In this document: piece by piece, positions 1 through 8,819 of the stretch
How the letters are laid out: every line of letters begins with the position of its first letter
Position numbering within the stretch: the first letter of the stretch is position 1
DNA from: Saccoglossus kowalevskii
Taxonomy: Eukaryota > Hemichordata > Enteropneusta > Harrimaniidae
NCBI RefSeq assembly: GCF_000003605.2
Contig: NW_003153249.1
Location: 434,868 to 448,054, forward strand
Length of the DNA: 13,187 nucleotides
Direction: 5' to 3'
The notes under the pieces: generated by a model
What the model saw: only the letters and a program-made list of their open reading frames with translations
What the model was told of the DNA's origin: nothing
The model's database searches: none
Translations under genes and position numbers: made by a program

Positions 1-158
1 CAGTGCATTCTAATCGTGAAGCAGTTGTCGTTATCGCTGTTATGCTTGATAAAATATCTGAAGACAGTTCATCAATTTCTGTAACTTTATTGTCTCCTTT
101 ACCAAAACATGAGAATAACTGAATAACATGTAACTCAACTTCACTAGATAAAATCACT
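1..158 (-). CDS. Unassigned open segment at window edge, possible partial exon
   Basis: Read on the minus strand, about 52 codons stay open from just after a TAA near 160 to the window edge, so any gene would continue beyond it. The predicted peptide is acidic and rich in Ser, Thr and Ile, with stretches such as KVTEIDELSSDILSS, and could form a helix or coiled coil. A possible splice acceptor (TTTTATCTAG on the minus strand) lies near its start. It resembles the next minus-strand candidate (481-786) in composition, so the two may be exons of one gene, but no convincing donor links them. No family was recognised, and chance openness is a real alternative. Confidence 0.2.
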
Positions 159-480
159 ACTTAGCTGCATTGTCCTGGTTCACATTCAAACAGGTTGTCA
201 ATCTGTTGTCATGAGTAGCACTGGCGTATTCGTAAAAAACGTATATCCCTTTGCTTGGTGTCCATCCAAAATACATGTGTTTTCTGGTTGCCTGCTTGTG
301 TTCAACTAAACTCACTAACCTGACCTAATTATATTACAACTTAGTTGCTAAGCAACAGTGACTGTTGCTGGGCAGACATTCTATTTTGTCCTATATGTAA
401 ATTAGTTGGATTTCGTGGTCAGTGACCTAATTGGTATACTAAATTTTATCAGCTCACAATATTTTAGTCCATGTCGGTCT
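159..480. other. No recognisable gene
   Basis: This stretch lies between two minus-strand open segments and shows no open frame or repeat that I can support. If those segments are exons of one gene it would be intron, but the splice signals are weak. Confidence 0.4.
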
Positions 481-774
481 TTAGACGACAACAACAGCAG
501 CCACGTCGGTGGTATTAGTTTCCAACTTTCCTGTTACAGTTGTTATTTCAGTCGTTAACTCGTTCTCAACTTTTGAAATTTGTTCAGGCAAATCACAGTT
601 CTGCTTCGTGAGAATTGCGGCTAAATTTTTCAACTCTAGGGAGCTAAGTTCGTGAAAATCGTTCATAATACATATTGTTAATTCCTCTTTTATGGTCGAG
701 TATCCTTGTTTGTCGTTTGAATCGTCTATGCTATCATCATTCATCAATTTGGGATTGACCAAAGGATTGTTCAA
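481..774 (-). CDS. Unassigned acidic, coiled-coil-like open frame
   Basis: A 97-codon frame on the minus strand; the frame stays open a few codons further upstream, to about 786, so the true start is not fixed. The first methionine codon proper lies about ten codons in, because the frame begins with TTG. The peptide has an acidic N-terminal part (NDDSIDDSND) and a C-terminal half with leucine and isoleucine spacing suggestive of a coiled coil (KNLAAILTKQN, then SKVENELTTEITTV), ending in a run of valines before TAA. This could be an exon, a relic of a retroelement ORF1 or gag coiled coil, or chance. I do not recognise a family. The plus-strand candidate at 775-1005 abuts it head to head. Confidence 0.25.
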   Translation of the reverse strand: MNNPLVNPKLMNDDSIDDSNDKQGYSTIKEELTICIMNDFHELSSLELKNLAAILTKQNCDLPEQISKVENELTTEITTVTGKLETNTTDVAAVVVV

Positions 775-1005
775 TTGAAAGACATGTTAAAACACATTGC
801 CGCACAACATAAAGATATTTTTAACATAAAGCGAGTTATATCAATCTACTTTTCAGACTATGGCGAATTAATCCCTGATATTGGACTGGCGGCATTTTCA
901 ATGTTTGTGTCAGTGCTCGCTGTGTTCCTGTTTGAGGAAGGTCATTATCCATATCGAGTATACACAACAAAATCCATTTTTGCTTCTCTCCCATGCCTGA
1001 AATAA
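775..1005 (+). CDS. Unassigned open frame with one hydrophobic segment, possible exon 857-940
   Basis: A 76-codon open frame. Within it, a CTACTTTTCAG sequence ends at 856 like a splice acceptor and GAGGAAG|GT at 940/941 resembles a donor, so an exon of 84 bases is possible. That interval encodes a hydrophobic stretch (IGLAAFSMFVSVLAVFLF) of transmembrane length and looks less AT-rich than its surroundings. An AATAAA hexamer overlaps the stop codon region near 1002. No family was recognised. Frame openness over 76 codons can arise by chance in a 13 kb window, so this is a candidate only. Confidence 0.22.
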   Translation: MKDMLKHIAAQHKDIFNIKRVISIYFSDYGELIPDIGLAAFSMFVSVLAVFLFEEGHYPYRVYTTKSIFASLPCLK

Positions 1006-1112
1006 AACAATCAGTAAACCACTAAGAAACTTCAATGCAGTGCATACGAAATAACATATAATCAATACAATGATATGTTATACCCATTTCTCGTGGAATG
1101 AACTCTCCTTCA

Positions 1113-1335
1113 AATGTCGAACGTTGCCTTATATCTTTTCCATGGGTGTGATGAAACAAAAGAAGAAAGGTTTGTTTACTCAGGGAGTCACCGAAGCAAG
1201 TACTAACCACGCCCGATTGTGCTGTACTTTAAACGTTTGTCGGTCACCTAACCACACAGCTGCATGGATTACATGGAATTGAGCGGAATTTGCGATTATT
1301 TCATGTTTTTGAATGTTTTTAAATCGATACCGCTT
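1113..1335 (+). repeat. Local repeat family, copy A (5' part)
   Basis: This interval aligns with 1597-1797. Shared blocks include GAACGTTGCCT, ATATCTTTTCCATG, GTGTGATGAAACAAAAG, CTCAGGGAG, AAGTACTA and the 3' end ATCGATACCGCTT. Small insertions and deletions between the copies are not multiples of three, so the short open frames within each copy are not under coding constraint. The strand is arbitrary. The copy continues directly into the block at 1334-1426, giving a unit of about 314 bases. Confidence 0.8.
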
Positions 1336-1426
1336 TTATTAAATTTGTCGACTTTACAACTGCGCGTTTCAATATGCCAACAACTTAGGTCATATATACA
1401 AATACATCTACCAACTTTGCAATCAC
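1334..1426 (+). repeat. Local repeat family, copy A (3' part)
   Basis: These 93 bases recur at 2213-2305 with only three differences that I can count (about 97% identity). The block includes AACAACTTAGGTCATATATA and ACATCTACCAACTTTGCAAT. It directly follows the 5' part of copy A, which suggests a composite repeat unit. Confidence 0.88.
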
Positions 1427-1596
1427 TTTGAACAACTTTGCACGGTGTGTTAACAGCTTAAATCCCACTACGTGCCGACAGCATCAACAACTTGTTCTTG
1501 GAAATTAGAAGGAATTTTAAAACTGTCCCTTAATTAAAAAAATTACAAAAATTCTCCAATTCTCCACAATAAATGATTGACATCACAGTAATAAAG

Positions 1597-1797
1597 AATG
1601 TAAGAACGTTGCCTCATATCTTTTCCATGTGTGTGATGAAACAAAAGGAAAAAAAACAACAGCTCTTTTGCTCAGGGAGCCAAGTACTATCCACGGTTTG
1701 TCGATCACGAATTATTTGCAGCTGCACGAATTATTTGAAATTAAACCGAATTGGCGGCTATTTCATGTTTTTGTATGTTTTGAAATCGATACCGCTT
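1597..1797 (+). repeat. Local repeat family, copy B (5' part only)
   Basis: This is the second, more diverged copy of 1113-1335, starting about 484 bases downstream. It keeps the ATATCTTTTCCATG and ATCGATACCGCTT blocks but carries indels, including an A-rich expansion near 1648. The 3' block seen after copy A is not present in recognisable form here; the following 400 bases contain only weak echoes such as CCAACTTTGCA at 2140. Confidence 0.75.
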
Positions 1798-2212
1798 GCA
1801 CTACTTAGAATTCACTTATGACCTCTAGATATTTTGAGTAATTTACAGCGATTTACGAAACATTTATTCACATTTTAAAACTTTTAACTGTTGAACTATT
1901 AAAAATGATATATCAGGTAACAATCTCTAATAAAACTGCAAACATTGTAATTGGTTTTCACCACTTTGTAAGCAGTTTGTCGTCGAATATGTTGGTTGAC
2001 TCTTAATAATCTGCTTATATATGAGGCATTCTCGAGACAGTTACTTATTTAATGTTTTCGAAATTTAACTGCGGGTTGTCATGACAATGATTTAGATTAA
2101 ATATACAAGCAACTCCGCCATCATTTCAGTCGTTTTTTCCAACTTTGCATACTGTTTTCTAATATTTTACAGTCAGCTCATGTGAACATCTATAGGCTGC
2201 TTTCAACTGGCA

Positions 2213-2305
2213 TTTTATTAAATGTGTCGACTTTACAACTGCTCGTTTCTATATGCCAACAACTTAGGTCATATATACAAATACATCTACCAACTTTGCA
2301 ATCAC
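2213..2305 (+). repeat. Local repeat family, copy C (3' part only)
   Basis: Near-identical copy of 1334-1426 without the preceding 5' part. Similarity stops sharply after CAATCAC on the right, and on the left just before TTTTATTAAAT, which suggests a short segmental duplication or insertion rather than slow tandem decay. Confidence 0.88.
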
Positions 2306-4480
2306 CAGACCCAAGAAACATGCAACACGCCACCTGATTCGTTAGCGGTTTAATGACGTCATATCGCTATTTACCCAGTAGATATCGTCTTATAATACAC
2401 ACAAAAGTATTTATCGTCGGGGAGGGTGGTGGTGCTGGCTAACAGGGGGATTTTGTTTTCAATCGAATGAATTCCCCCACCAACAGTTTATTAAAAATGC
2501 AATTCAAATTCCGAAATGGTTGGGATATGGTGAGTGAATGAAAGGTTGTTAGCAGTGATGAGCCAGGCTGGAGAATTAAGGACAATAAAACAAATTCACC
2601 CCCAAATTCACAAATTCTTCCTTCTACAAATATTTAAGCTCCCAGAATCCCCGGTATGGACGTATGATTCGCACTCTCCTTTTGGAATCCCTTCTGGTAA
2701 CGATGATCTATGAATTAATAATTGCCCCTAACATAATATTTGATAATAAACACTTGATCTACAATAAAACAGAGATCGTGTCAGATGCAGTTATAAAATA
2801 AACTATACATGTATGTATTCCAAAATCAGAATGACAGCGGAATGTTTTAGACTATGGGCAGGGATTTTATTGCGTACGTACCTACGGCTGTTTTGACTAC
2901 ATTTTATAATACACGTTCCGCAGTGAGAGGTTAACACGAATAATACTCACTCTGTATTATGCATTACGAATACGCTATATACCGTGTGATTGGGAACCAC
3001 ATATACTACTCGGTTTTCATTCTCGTGTGCGTTCCCAACGCGTCAATTAACCCGCAATTAATTAATGTACAATTATTTGTTAAAATCAATGATGAGCATA
3101 AACGTATAATTTATCAATAACACGTCAACGTCCTTACAATATTAATAATACAGGTAAAGTGGAGTAAGCAATCTGACAAGAGTGGGGCTTATTGCTAGCA
3201 GATAAGATAAATAGTGGCTTTACTGAATCCAGATTCCCCTTAAAATCACTCAACTATATTCACTGAAGTATGTATTGTCATCAATATATCATATTATAAC
3301 ATTTATGATTCACTTGGCAATTAAATTCAATTGAAAATAAGTCAATCAAAGACGACAATGGGATCTTTATCATGTTCATTGCTTTAATTATATTCAATAT
3401 TACTAACAACGTTATTTCCGTTCAGTCTCATTCAAGCAGTTGACACTGGGACATTCATTAAAACGGTCATTTAGGAATAACTCTTCATTTGACTCTTCCA
3501 ATCATATGCAGTATAGAATATATTGTAATTTGGTTCTCGAAAATCAAATTATATATATCAACGTTTTGTTTAATTTGAAAACACTCCTTCTTATACACAT
3601 ATTAAACGTATGTTGATATTGATGTATAATAGCAACGTTCTTTAAGGCTCGGCGTGCCATGGGTTAATGTGGATACACTTTCGTGCCTGCTTCTCGACGT
3701 GATTCTCAAGCCAATATTATAATACACACGCGTTCATACAATCTAAAGATTACCAGGCCCGTTTCTAAGTGATGTTAGAGCATATATTTGTCGAGATAAT
3801 ATAATTGTTGCAAATAAATATATGATCTCGAAAGAGCCTGAAGAAATGCATTATTTCTTTTTTGATTTGTAAGTCAAATACACGTGTCAATCTCTCATTG
3901 TAAACATCTATATGTTCAAGTTGTTTGCCACACGTTCATGGGAATTGGTTGAATTTACTTTGTCACAAATTACAGTGAGGTGAAATCTAATAATAAGGAT
4001 TCAGTGTTTTTCAATAACCAGGTTAGTTTGAAATGTCTACCAAAGGCAGATATCAGTAATAACAAAAATTGGAGGGCTATGCCACTATTTTGAATATTCT
4101 GGCGATTTTCGTCGTTTCTGTGCCAGCTATACCCGTCAAACTTGTTGTATAGTCATTATCATTACGACAGGATGTCTCTACTCGCAGACGCGCCTTATGG
4201 TATTGTTCGATGCCATGATGCTATGCAAATAACGGAGTGAGCTTGTTGCTAAGTGGCGTTGGCGGCGCTATATATATATATTACTCCACTTGAATACGAG
4301 AATGACAACCATACACCCGTCACATGCTAAGTGCACCTGGGGTTAGGCTGAGAGGTTCCACCCGTACTGCACACCAATTTAGAAATGATCATACACAAGT
4401 CACGGAAAACTACATAAAAAGCACAGGATAAATGTCGAATTTGAATACAGCCTGAGAAATAATAAACACATTCTACCTGA
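2306..4480. other. AT-rich DNA with no recognisable gene
   Basis: I see no coding candidate in about 2.2 kb. Minor items are a palindromic TGACGTCA (CRE-like) at 2354-2361, three scattered TATAATACAC words near 2390, 2903 and 3719, short inverted repeats at 3526-3551 and 3781-3824, and a (TA)6 run at 4269-4280. An octamer-like ATGCAAAT lies at 4223-4230, about 40 bases before the TA run. None of these alone supports a function. Confidence 0.5.
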
Positions 4481-4528
4481 GACTTGAACGCGTAGACTGT
4501 CATTACCTACGCTGTTATGCAGTTGCTA
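4481..4528 (-). other. tRNA-like fragment, possible old tRNA-derived SINE piece
   Basis: On the minus strand the sequence begins with an A-box-like TAGCAACTGCATAACAGCG and ends with a B-box-like CGTTCAAGTC, separated by a perfect six-base stem (GCGTAG at 4490-4495 with CTACGC at 4507-4512). The spacing is shorter than in a complete tRNA, and I cannot fold acceptor, D and T arms. It may be a decayed tRNA or SINE head, or coincidence. No poly(A) tail or repeat partner was seen in the window. Confidence 0.2.
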
Positions 4529-4529
4529 A

Positions 4530-5096
4530 CGTCCTTAAACCCTAGCGCCCTCTATTGACCGGCAAAACATCATTTTGTGCCTATATACGGCCCACGGTAA
4601 CTTACCAGTGCTATTGATATTATTTTAACAATAGATACTGCCATTAACAACAATAAACCCAATAAACACGCATTCGTCTAATACTACATCAAATACTAAT
4701 TGTCATAACAATTTTACAAAAAAATATTAGATATGAACAATAAAAATATTTCAAATAGATTTCAAGCTTAAATGTTAATGTTGTATTATACTATGACAGA
4801 ACACCACACCATCCTGGTGGCTTTCGTTGCGTATGCATGTTAAAATTCCGCTTCGTGTTCACGCTATACATAATCGTTTGTCTACGTTGTCAGTCATAGT
4901 GAAGCTTGTATAACCCGCAAAAGTAACAACAACCATAAATTGAATCAAATGTAATACCAAACACAAATCTAATAAAGTTGATAAATCATAAAAGTAATAA
5001 CTTCAACCACAAATGTAATACATGCACCATGTAATTGTTACCGCCAAATACAGAGATATACCCTTCGTCTTGTTCGAGTAACCTGTCATTTCAATT
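4530..5096. other. No recognisable gene
   Basis: AT-rich sequence without a supported open frame. Two short similar A-rich blocks start at 4919 and 4990 (AAAAGTAAYAAC and later AAATGTAATAC), a weak tandem echo about 71 bases apart. Confidence 0.45.
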
Positions 5097-5341
5097 ATGG
5101 CGGAGACAACATCGTTTGTAACTTATGGCTTCACGAAGAAGTACGCGCCCTAATATCAATTTGGCAGAGTAAAGAAGTACTGCGATAGATTGATAGCTCA
5201 ACGACAAAACAGAAAAACGGTTTACGAAATTATGCGGCAAAAATTTGAAAGGACGACTGAACAGATCTAATGGAAATTGAAGAAAGACATCAAAGATAAA
5301 AATCGCAGGAGCGATCCAGGCACGGCGACTGTTCCTACTAG
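5097..5341 (+). pseudogene. Broken Myb/SANT-like DNA-binding domain exon
   Basis: From ATG at 5097 the frame reads MAETTSF, then the similarity shifts frame to one giving WLHEEVRALISIW (5126-5164), which fits the first helix of Myb/SANT-like domains (trihelix type, as in Harbinger-associated proteins and many animal nuclear proteins). After a TAG at 5186 the match returns to the first frame with RQNRKTVYEIM, ERTTEQI, then WKLKKDIKDKNRRS after an in-frame TAA at 5268-5270. The order and spacing of the Trp positions, the Asn-Arg-Lys turn, the Thr-x-x-Gln motif and the C-terminal Lys/Asp-rich helix match the family. Two frame changes and two stops mean it cannot make the domain. The exon probably ended at 5341, where ACTAG|GT follows. 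No partner transposase was seen nearby. Confidence 0.72.
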
Positions 5342-5537
5342 GTTTAGTTTAAATTTTTTACACATATCACATTTGAACAATTGCAAGAACAAGATGGTAA
5401 ATTTACATGACAATAACTTTAGCAATTACTCGTACACAATTAGTGTATTTTATGCTTCTGTGTATCCTCTTTATTCGAGATACCTAAATCATAACATCAG
5501 TTCATTGTCTCAGACTCATGACTGTTTCTTTTTTCAG
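5342..5537 (+). other. Probable fossil intron of the Myb/SANT-like gene
   Basis: A GT follows the end of domain similarity at 5342, and the interval ends in a textbook acceptor, TGTTTCTTTTTTCAG, at 5523-5537. This argues for decay of a spliced gene rather than a processed cDNA copy. The open frame running across it (to 5558) loses domain similarity after about 5340 and is probably not translated as such. I could not recognise a downstream exon. Confidence 0.45.
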
Positions 5538-5559
5538 CTCAACATGACATTACTCTGAC

Positions 5560-6904
5560 ATTACATCGTACAATGCATACATTTCGGCCGTATTTGTTGT
5601 TTTTGTGTTGAAAAATTATTTGCATACGTATATAAGGGATTGTTTCGCACAAAAACAATAACTTGGCAGCACTTTTTAGCGGTTGGCTTAATGTTGTCAA
5701 AGCGGATCATTTTGCTGTGACACTACGGTTTTTGCCCCGATTTGTAGAAAACTGAAAATCATGTTTCTTATAGGGCCATGGTCGTCGCACTGCGTCCTGT
5801 TCGATATGTGACTCATAGCAATGAACACAACGCGTGTTAAAGACATTGTTTGTTTACATGAAATTCGAACACCCGCTGCACAGCAACTATGGACATTTAA
5901 CTTGTTTCTTTCTTTAGTTTCAAGACGTATTCAAGCTGGCGGCCCCATATAGTAAATATGGGTAAATTAATTGCATTTATTATATGTGAATAAGTAACCA
6001 TTTCCAGCCAAGCGTTCATGTCGGTGAACTATATTATTAATGAAAGGCATAAACTTTGACAAATGGTGTGTTACTTATAATTGAACAACCTGGTAAGGTG
6101 ACTGGCTATCCACTGCGCCCATTTATCGGGTGTTGCCATGGTAATAGTAGAACAGAATTTTTTCATCCAAATTTTTCCTTCCAACTACAATGCAGGTATA
6201 ACAGCCGTCATGTTTGAACAGACACACAGACAAGCCAGTTGGCTGAAAGGCTTTGTATTAGAGATGACTTAACATCAGAAATGTACTTTATTAACCTATT
6301 CGTTGAAGTCTAACATTTAATGGACTTGAATATTCAACGAACTCCAAGAATAAAGTAAATTGTAATGCGAGTTGAAATTAGTTTTTTTAGATGATGCATT
6401 GGTCCACCATAGGCCAGGATAACTATGCTAGTTTGAATACGTGGTTATATTGTGATTGAATCTCAACAAATGATAGGATCACAATGATTACATGACAATC
6501 ATGCATGGTACCAGAGTCAGATCTGCCTGTCAAGTTTGACCAATATATTCCAACCCCCAAATAACAAAAGAGTTAAAAAGCCATTCCTTATAAAATTTTA
6601 CCACAACTTCGAGGTCTAATTTCTCGGCAATGAAAAAAGATATCAGAAAAACAAAACCCAAAACAAACAAATAGTAACTTCGGTCCCAACTCAAAATTAA
6701 AGTAAAATTAGGTATGTCAAAGTTGGTTACTCCAACATTTTAGGAGACTGGCAATAGTGGGCAGTGATAAAGTTTGAACGAAATCGGCCCATTCAAAAAT
6801 GTCAACAGTAAGAAACACCTACATTCTCTATAAACGAACTAACAGATGGATGCCTTGTATGTTATAGAACATATGCTGATATAGACCACCATAGATGTGA
6901 ATTA
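5560..6904. other. No recognisable gene; possibly the decayed 5' part of the retroelement near its right end
   Basis: About 1.3 kb without supported coding sequence. Short inverted repeats occur at 5944-5962 (CCCATAT, ATATGGG) and 6299-6341 (TTCGTTGAA, TTCAACGAA). The right-hand few hundred bases could belong to the BEL/Pao element, since its gag, protease and 5' LTR should lie upstream of the recognised pol, but I found no primer-binding site, LTR or gag zinc knuckle. Confidence 0.4.
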
Positions 6905-7102
6905 TTGCTCAAACTGACTCATAATTATTACTCACAGCCAGGACATTTATACACCATGTATGACCAAGAATATCTCTCAATTGTAGAGGATAGAATTGCA
7001 AGCTATAAAGACAGTGGAAGGGCGAGAGGAAGAAGGGAAGATAATGAATTGAAAGTACTAATTGCAATTGCTGATGCTAGTATTGGTATTCTTGCACAAT
7101 AA
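6905..7102 (+). pseudogene. Possible start of reverse transcriptase region (linker into RT)
   Basis: A 65-codon open frame with MYDQEYLSIVEDRIAS near residue 18. In BEL/Pao pol the region just before the RT fingers carries a similar Tyr-x-x-x-Tyr plus Glu-Asp pattern followed by a basic stretch, here GRARGRREDN. Its distance of about 230 codons to the conserved segment before YIDD is also what the family would give. Similarity fades after residue 48. It might instead be a gag piece or an unrelated insertion; I could not settle this. Confidence 0.4.
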
Positions 7103-7756
7103 GATGAGTACAATCAAAGCTAAGCTGTTAAGCAGCAAGATAAATGACATTCAACAGTGAAGCAGTACTCATGCTGAACAGTCATTAGTGAGTGAACCAA
7201 AAGTGTCAATTCTGGTTTAAAGAATGCAATTGATGTCTATATGTTAAGTCTCCAGATATGGATGCACATGCATGTACACATGTGAGACAAAATAACAATG
7301 AACAAGTACTGAATCATGAAGCCCAATATTTCACATAATCTAAAGAGAATACAAGAAATACATCATATGATAGTCACACAGTCATCCACGCTGAGACTAA
7401 CAGGAAATTATTATGGTTGTTGTACACTAGATAGAAAAATCCGTAGCAGATATTCAGAGATTTGGAGTAAATCCATTTTAATACAAGTAGTTCCATTAGC
7501 AACGCAATGTTTGAATTATTGTAAATACAGAGAATGACATGGAAAGAATTTACTATTGAAGACATTATATACATCTGGTGAAGCAAATGAAATTAATGGG
7601 TACAGCTATCTTGGTGCAAGTAGAAATTGATCAGCAACGATCAAAAAACGTGAACACTGATATAGAAACAATGCACTGACAGCCACAGAGTATGTTAAGA
7701 AGGATGTCATGTAGTGTCCTAACCAACAGAACTAGTCAACAACCGGAACAGACAAA
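7103..7756 (+). other. Unrecognised segment where the RT fingers and palm should be
   Basis: This stretch has the right length for the first two thirds of the RT domain, but I could not find the expected family blocks, including the first catalytic Asp motif. An open frame at 7316-7537 contains LRLTGNYYGCCTLDRKI, which distantly recalls the region after the aspartic protease in these elements; that would imply rearrangement. Extreme decay, replacement by another sequence, or deletion are all possible. Confidence 0.4.
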
Positions 7757-8160
7757 TTTAACATAGCATTGCACAAAATAGCACATGATAATGAAGACAA
7801 GTTTTCATCAGAAGTTGTGAATGCAATAATGAGAAATGTCTACATAGATGATTGTCTGCTACTAGTGGATTCAACAAGTACAAAGGTTATACTGTAGTTC
7901 AAGGTGTTAGAGATGCTTGACAGTATGGCGGGTTCCCTCTTACAAAGTGCATAAGAAATAATCAAACTGTTCTGGAAACATTTCCTACTGATGAACAAGT
8001 CAAGAAAGTAAAAAAAAAAAGATTTATTAGAGGACCCACCACTTGAGCGAGCGTAAATCAAGACCATGATACACGCCAGAACTTATAGCAGAAAAGGTAT
8101 ATTATCCATTTTAGGTTCTGTTCATGACTCCATTGCGCTTGTAGATCTCTGTAGACCGAG
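7757..8160 (+). pseudogene. BEL/Pao reverse transcriptase, C-terminal part, with start of A17/RNase H region
   Basis: The frame from 7757 reads ALHKIAHDNEDKFSSE and then IMRNVYIDDCLLLV; YIDD (7841-7852) is the metal-binding box of the RT, with both aspartates intact. A TAG follows at 7895. Similarity jumps frame near 7940 (NNQTVLETFPTDEQ), runs through an A10 tract near 8011-8020, jumps back near 8039 (PLERA, then TAA) and continues as YSRKGILSILGSVHDS (8084-8131), a hallmark block of BEL/Pao pol located just after the RT thumb. At least two frame changes and several stops make it non-functional. Confidence 0.88.
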
Positions 8161-8819
8161 GTCTTAAGCCTATTCTATGCCAGTACATTAGTACACTTTA
8201 CTAATGCAGAAAAACAGACATGTAGTTTCCTACTGATGGCAAAATCAAGAGTATGCCTTTCGGATGGATGGAACTCACTGCAGTACGTTAGCTGTTTGTG
8301 TTAGCTATAAATAACAGGAATAATTTGATTACCTTATTGACAATGCTTTCTTTGGGAAGGGATGCGAGGTACTGTGCCCATGAAACAATTTAGATAATTT
8401 GTTGCAAACCACATGACAGCTATATTGATGCCAACTCAAATCCTGCTGATGATGTGTCATGAGGAATAACAATAGACACACTTTTTTTCAAAATAAGAGA
8501 TAAATTCATGGCCTAAGAATGCAGATATCTAAATATCTGGATCCATTCAGGATAATTATCCATAAGTCAAAGATGATGTCAATAACATGGCCACTGAAGA
8601 GTCGACTACGGTGTGGATAGTTTACTTTCATTCATTCATAATTGGTGTCAAAATCTAAAGCATTGGGTTTCACAGTGCATGGAATACAAAGATATCTTAA
8701 AACAATTGAAGCCGATTGACTCAAAATAGACTTGCTTGTTGAAGAAAAATGAAAAGCATAAAGTACAAGGCTATGACCCCGTGAGACATCACATTTAGCA
8801 GAAACAACAATCATAAGAT
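8161..8819 (+). pseudogene. BEL/Pao RNase H / A17-type region and linker
   Basis: The recognisable blocks lie in different frames: MAKSRV at 8236-8253, MELTAV at 8268-8285, YIDANSNPADDVS ending in a TGA at 8460-8462, and a linker from 8616 reading DSLLSFIHNWCQNLKHW followed by a Tyr-Lys-Asp stretch. In this family these correspond to the RNase H-like core and the helix-rich connection before the integrase zinc finger. I did not identify a complete catalytic set; decay is stronger here than in the integrase. Confidence 0.78.

Noticed and set aside
1022-1210. Minus-strand open frame of 62 codons.
   Set aside because: It lies largely over repeat copy A, is not conserved as a frame in copy B, and shows no family similarity.
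1070-1821. Two plus-strand open frames (1070-1282 and 1573-1821) sharing a peptide around IFSM and VMKQK.
   Set aside because: The shared peptide comes from the DNA repeat. Indels between copies, such as a seven-base difference after the shared block, shift the frame, so there is no coding constraint.
2354-2361. Palindromic CRE TGACGTCA, also at 10220-10227.
   Set aside because: An eight-base site can occur by chance in 13 kb, and neither copy sits by a supported promoter.
4223-4280. Octamer ATGCAAAT followed by a (TA)6 run, resembling a promoter.
   Set aside because: No transcript-like feature follows, and a TA microsatellite is a common chance match to a TATA box.
3526-6341. Short inverted repeats (3526-3551, 3781-3824, 5944-5962, 6299-6341) as MITE ends or RNA hairpins.
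   Set aside because: Stems are only 7-9 bases in AT-rich DNA, with no target-site duplications or second copies.
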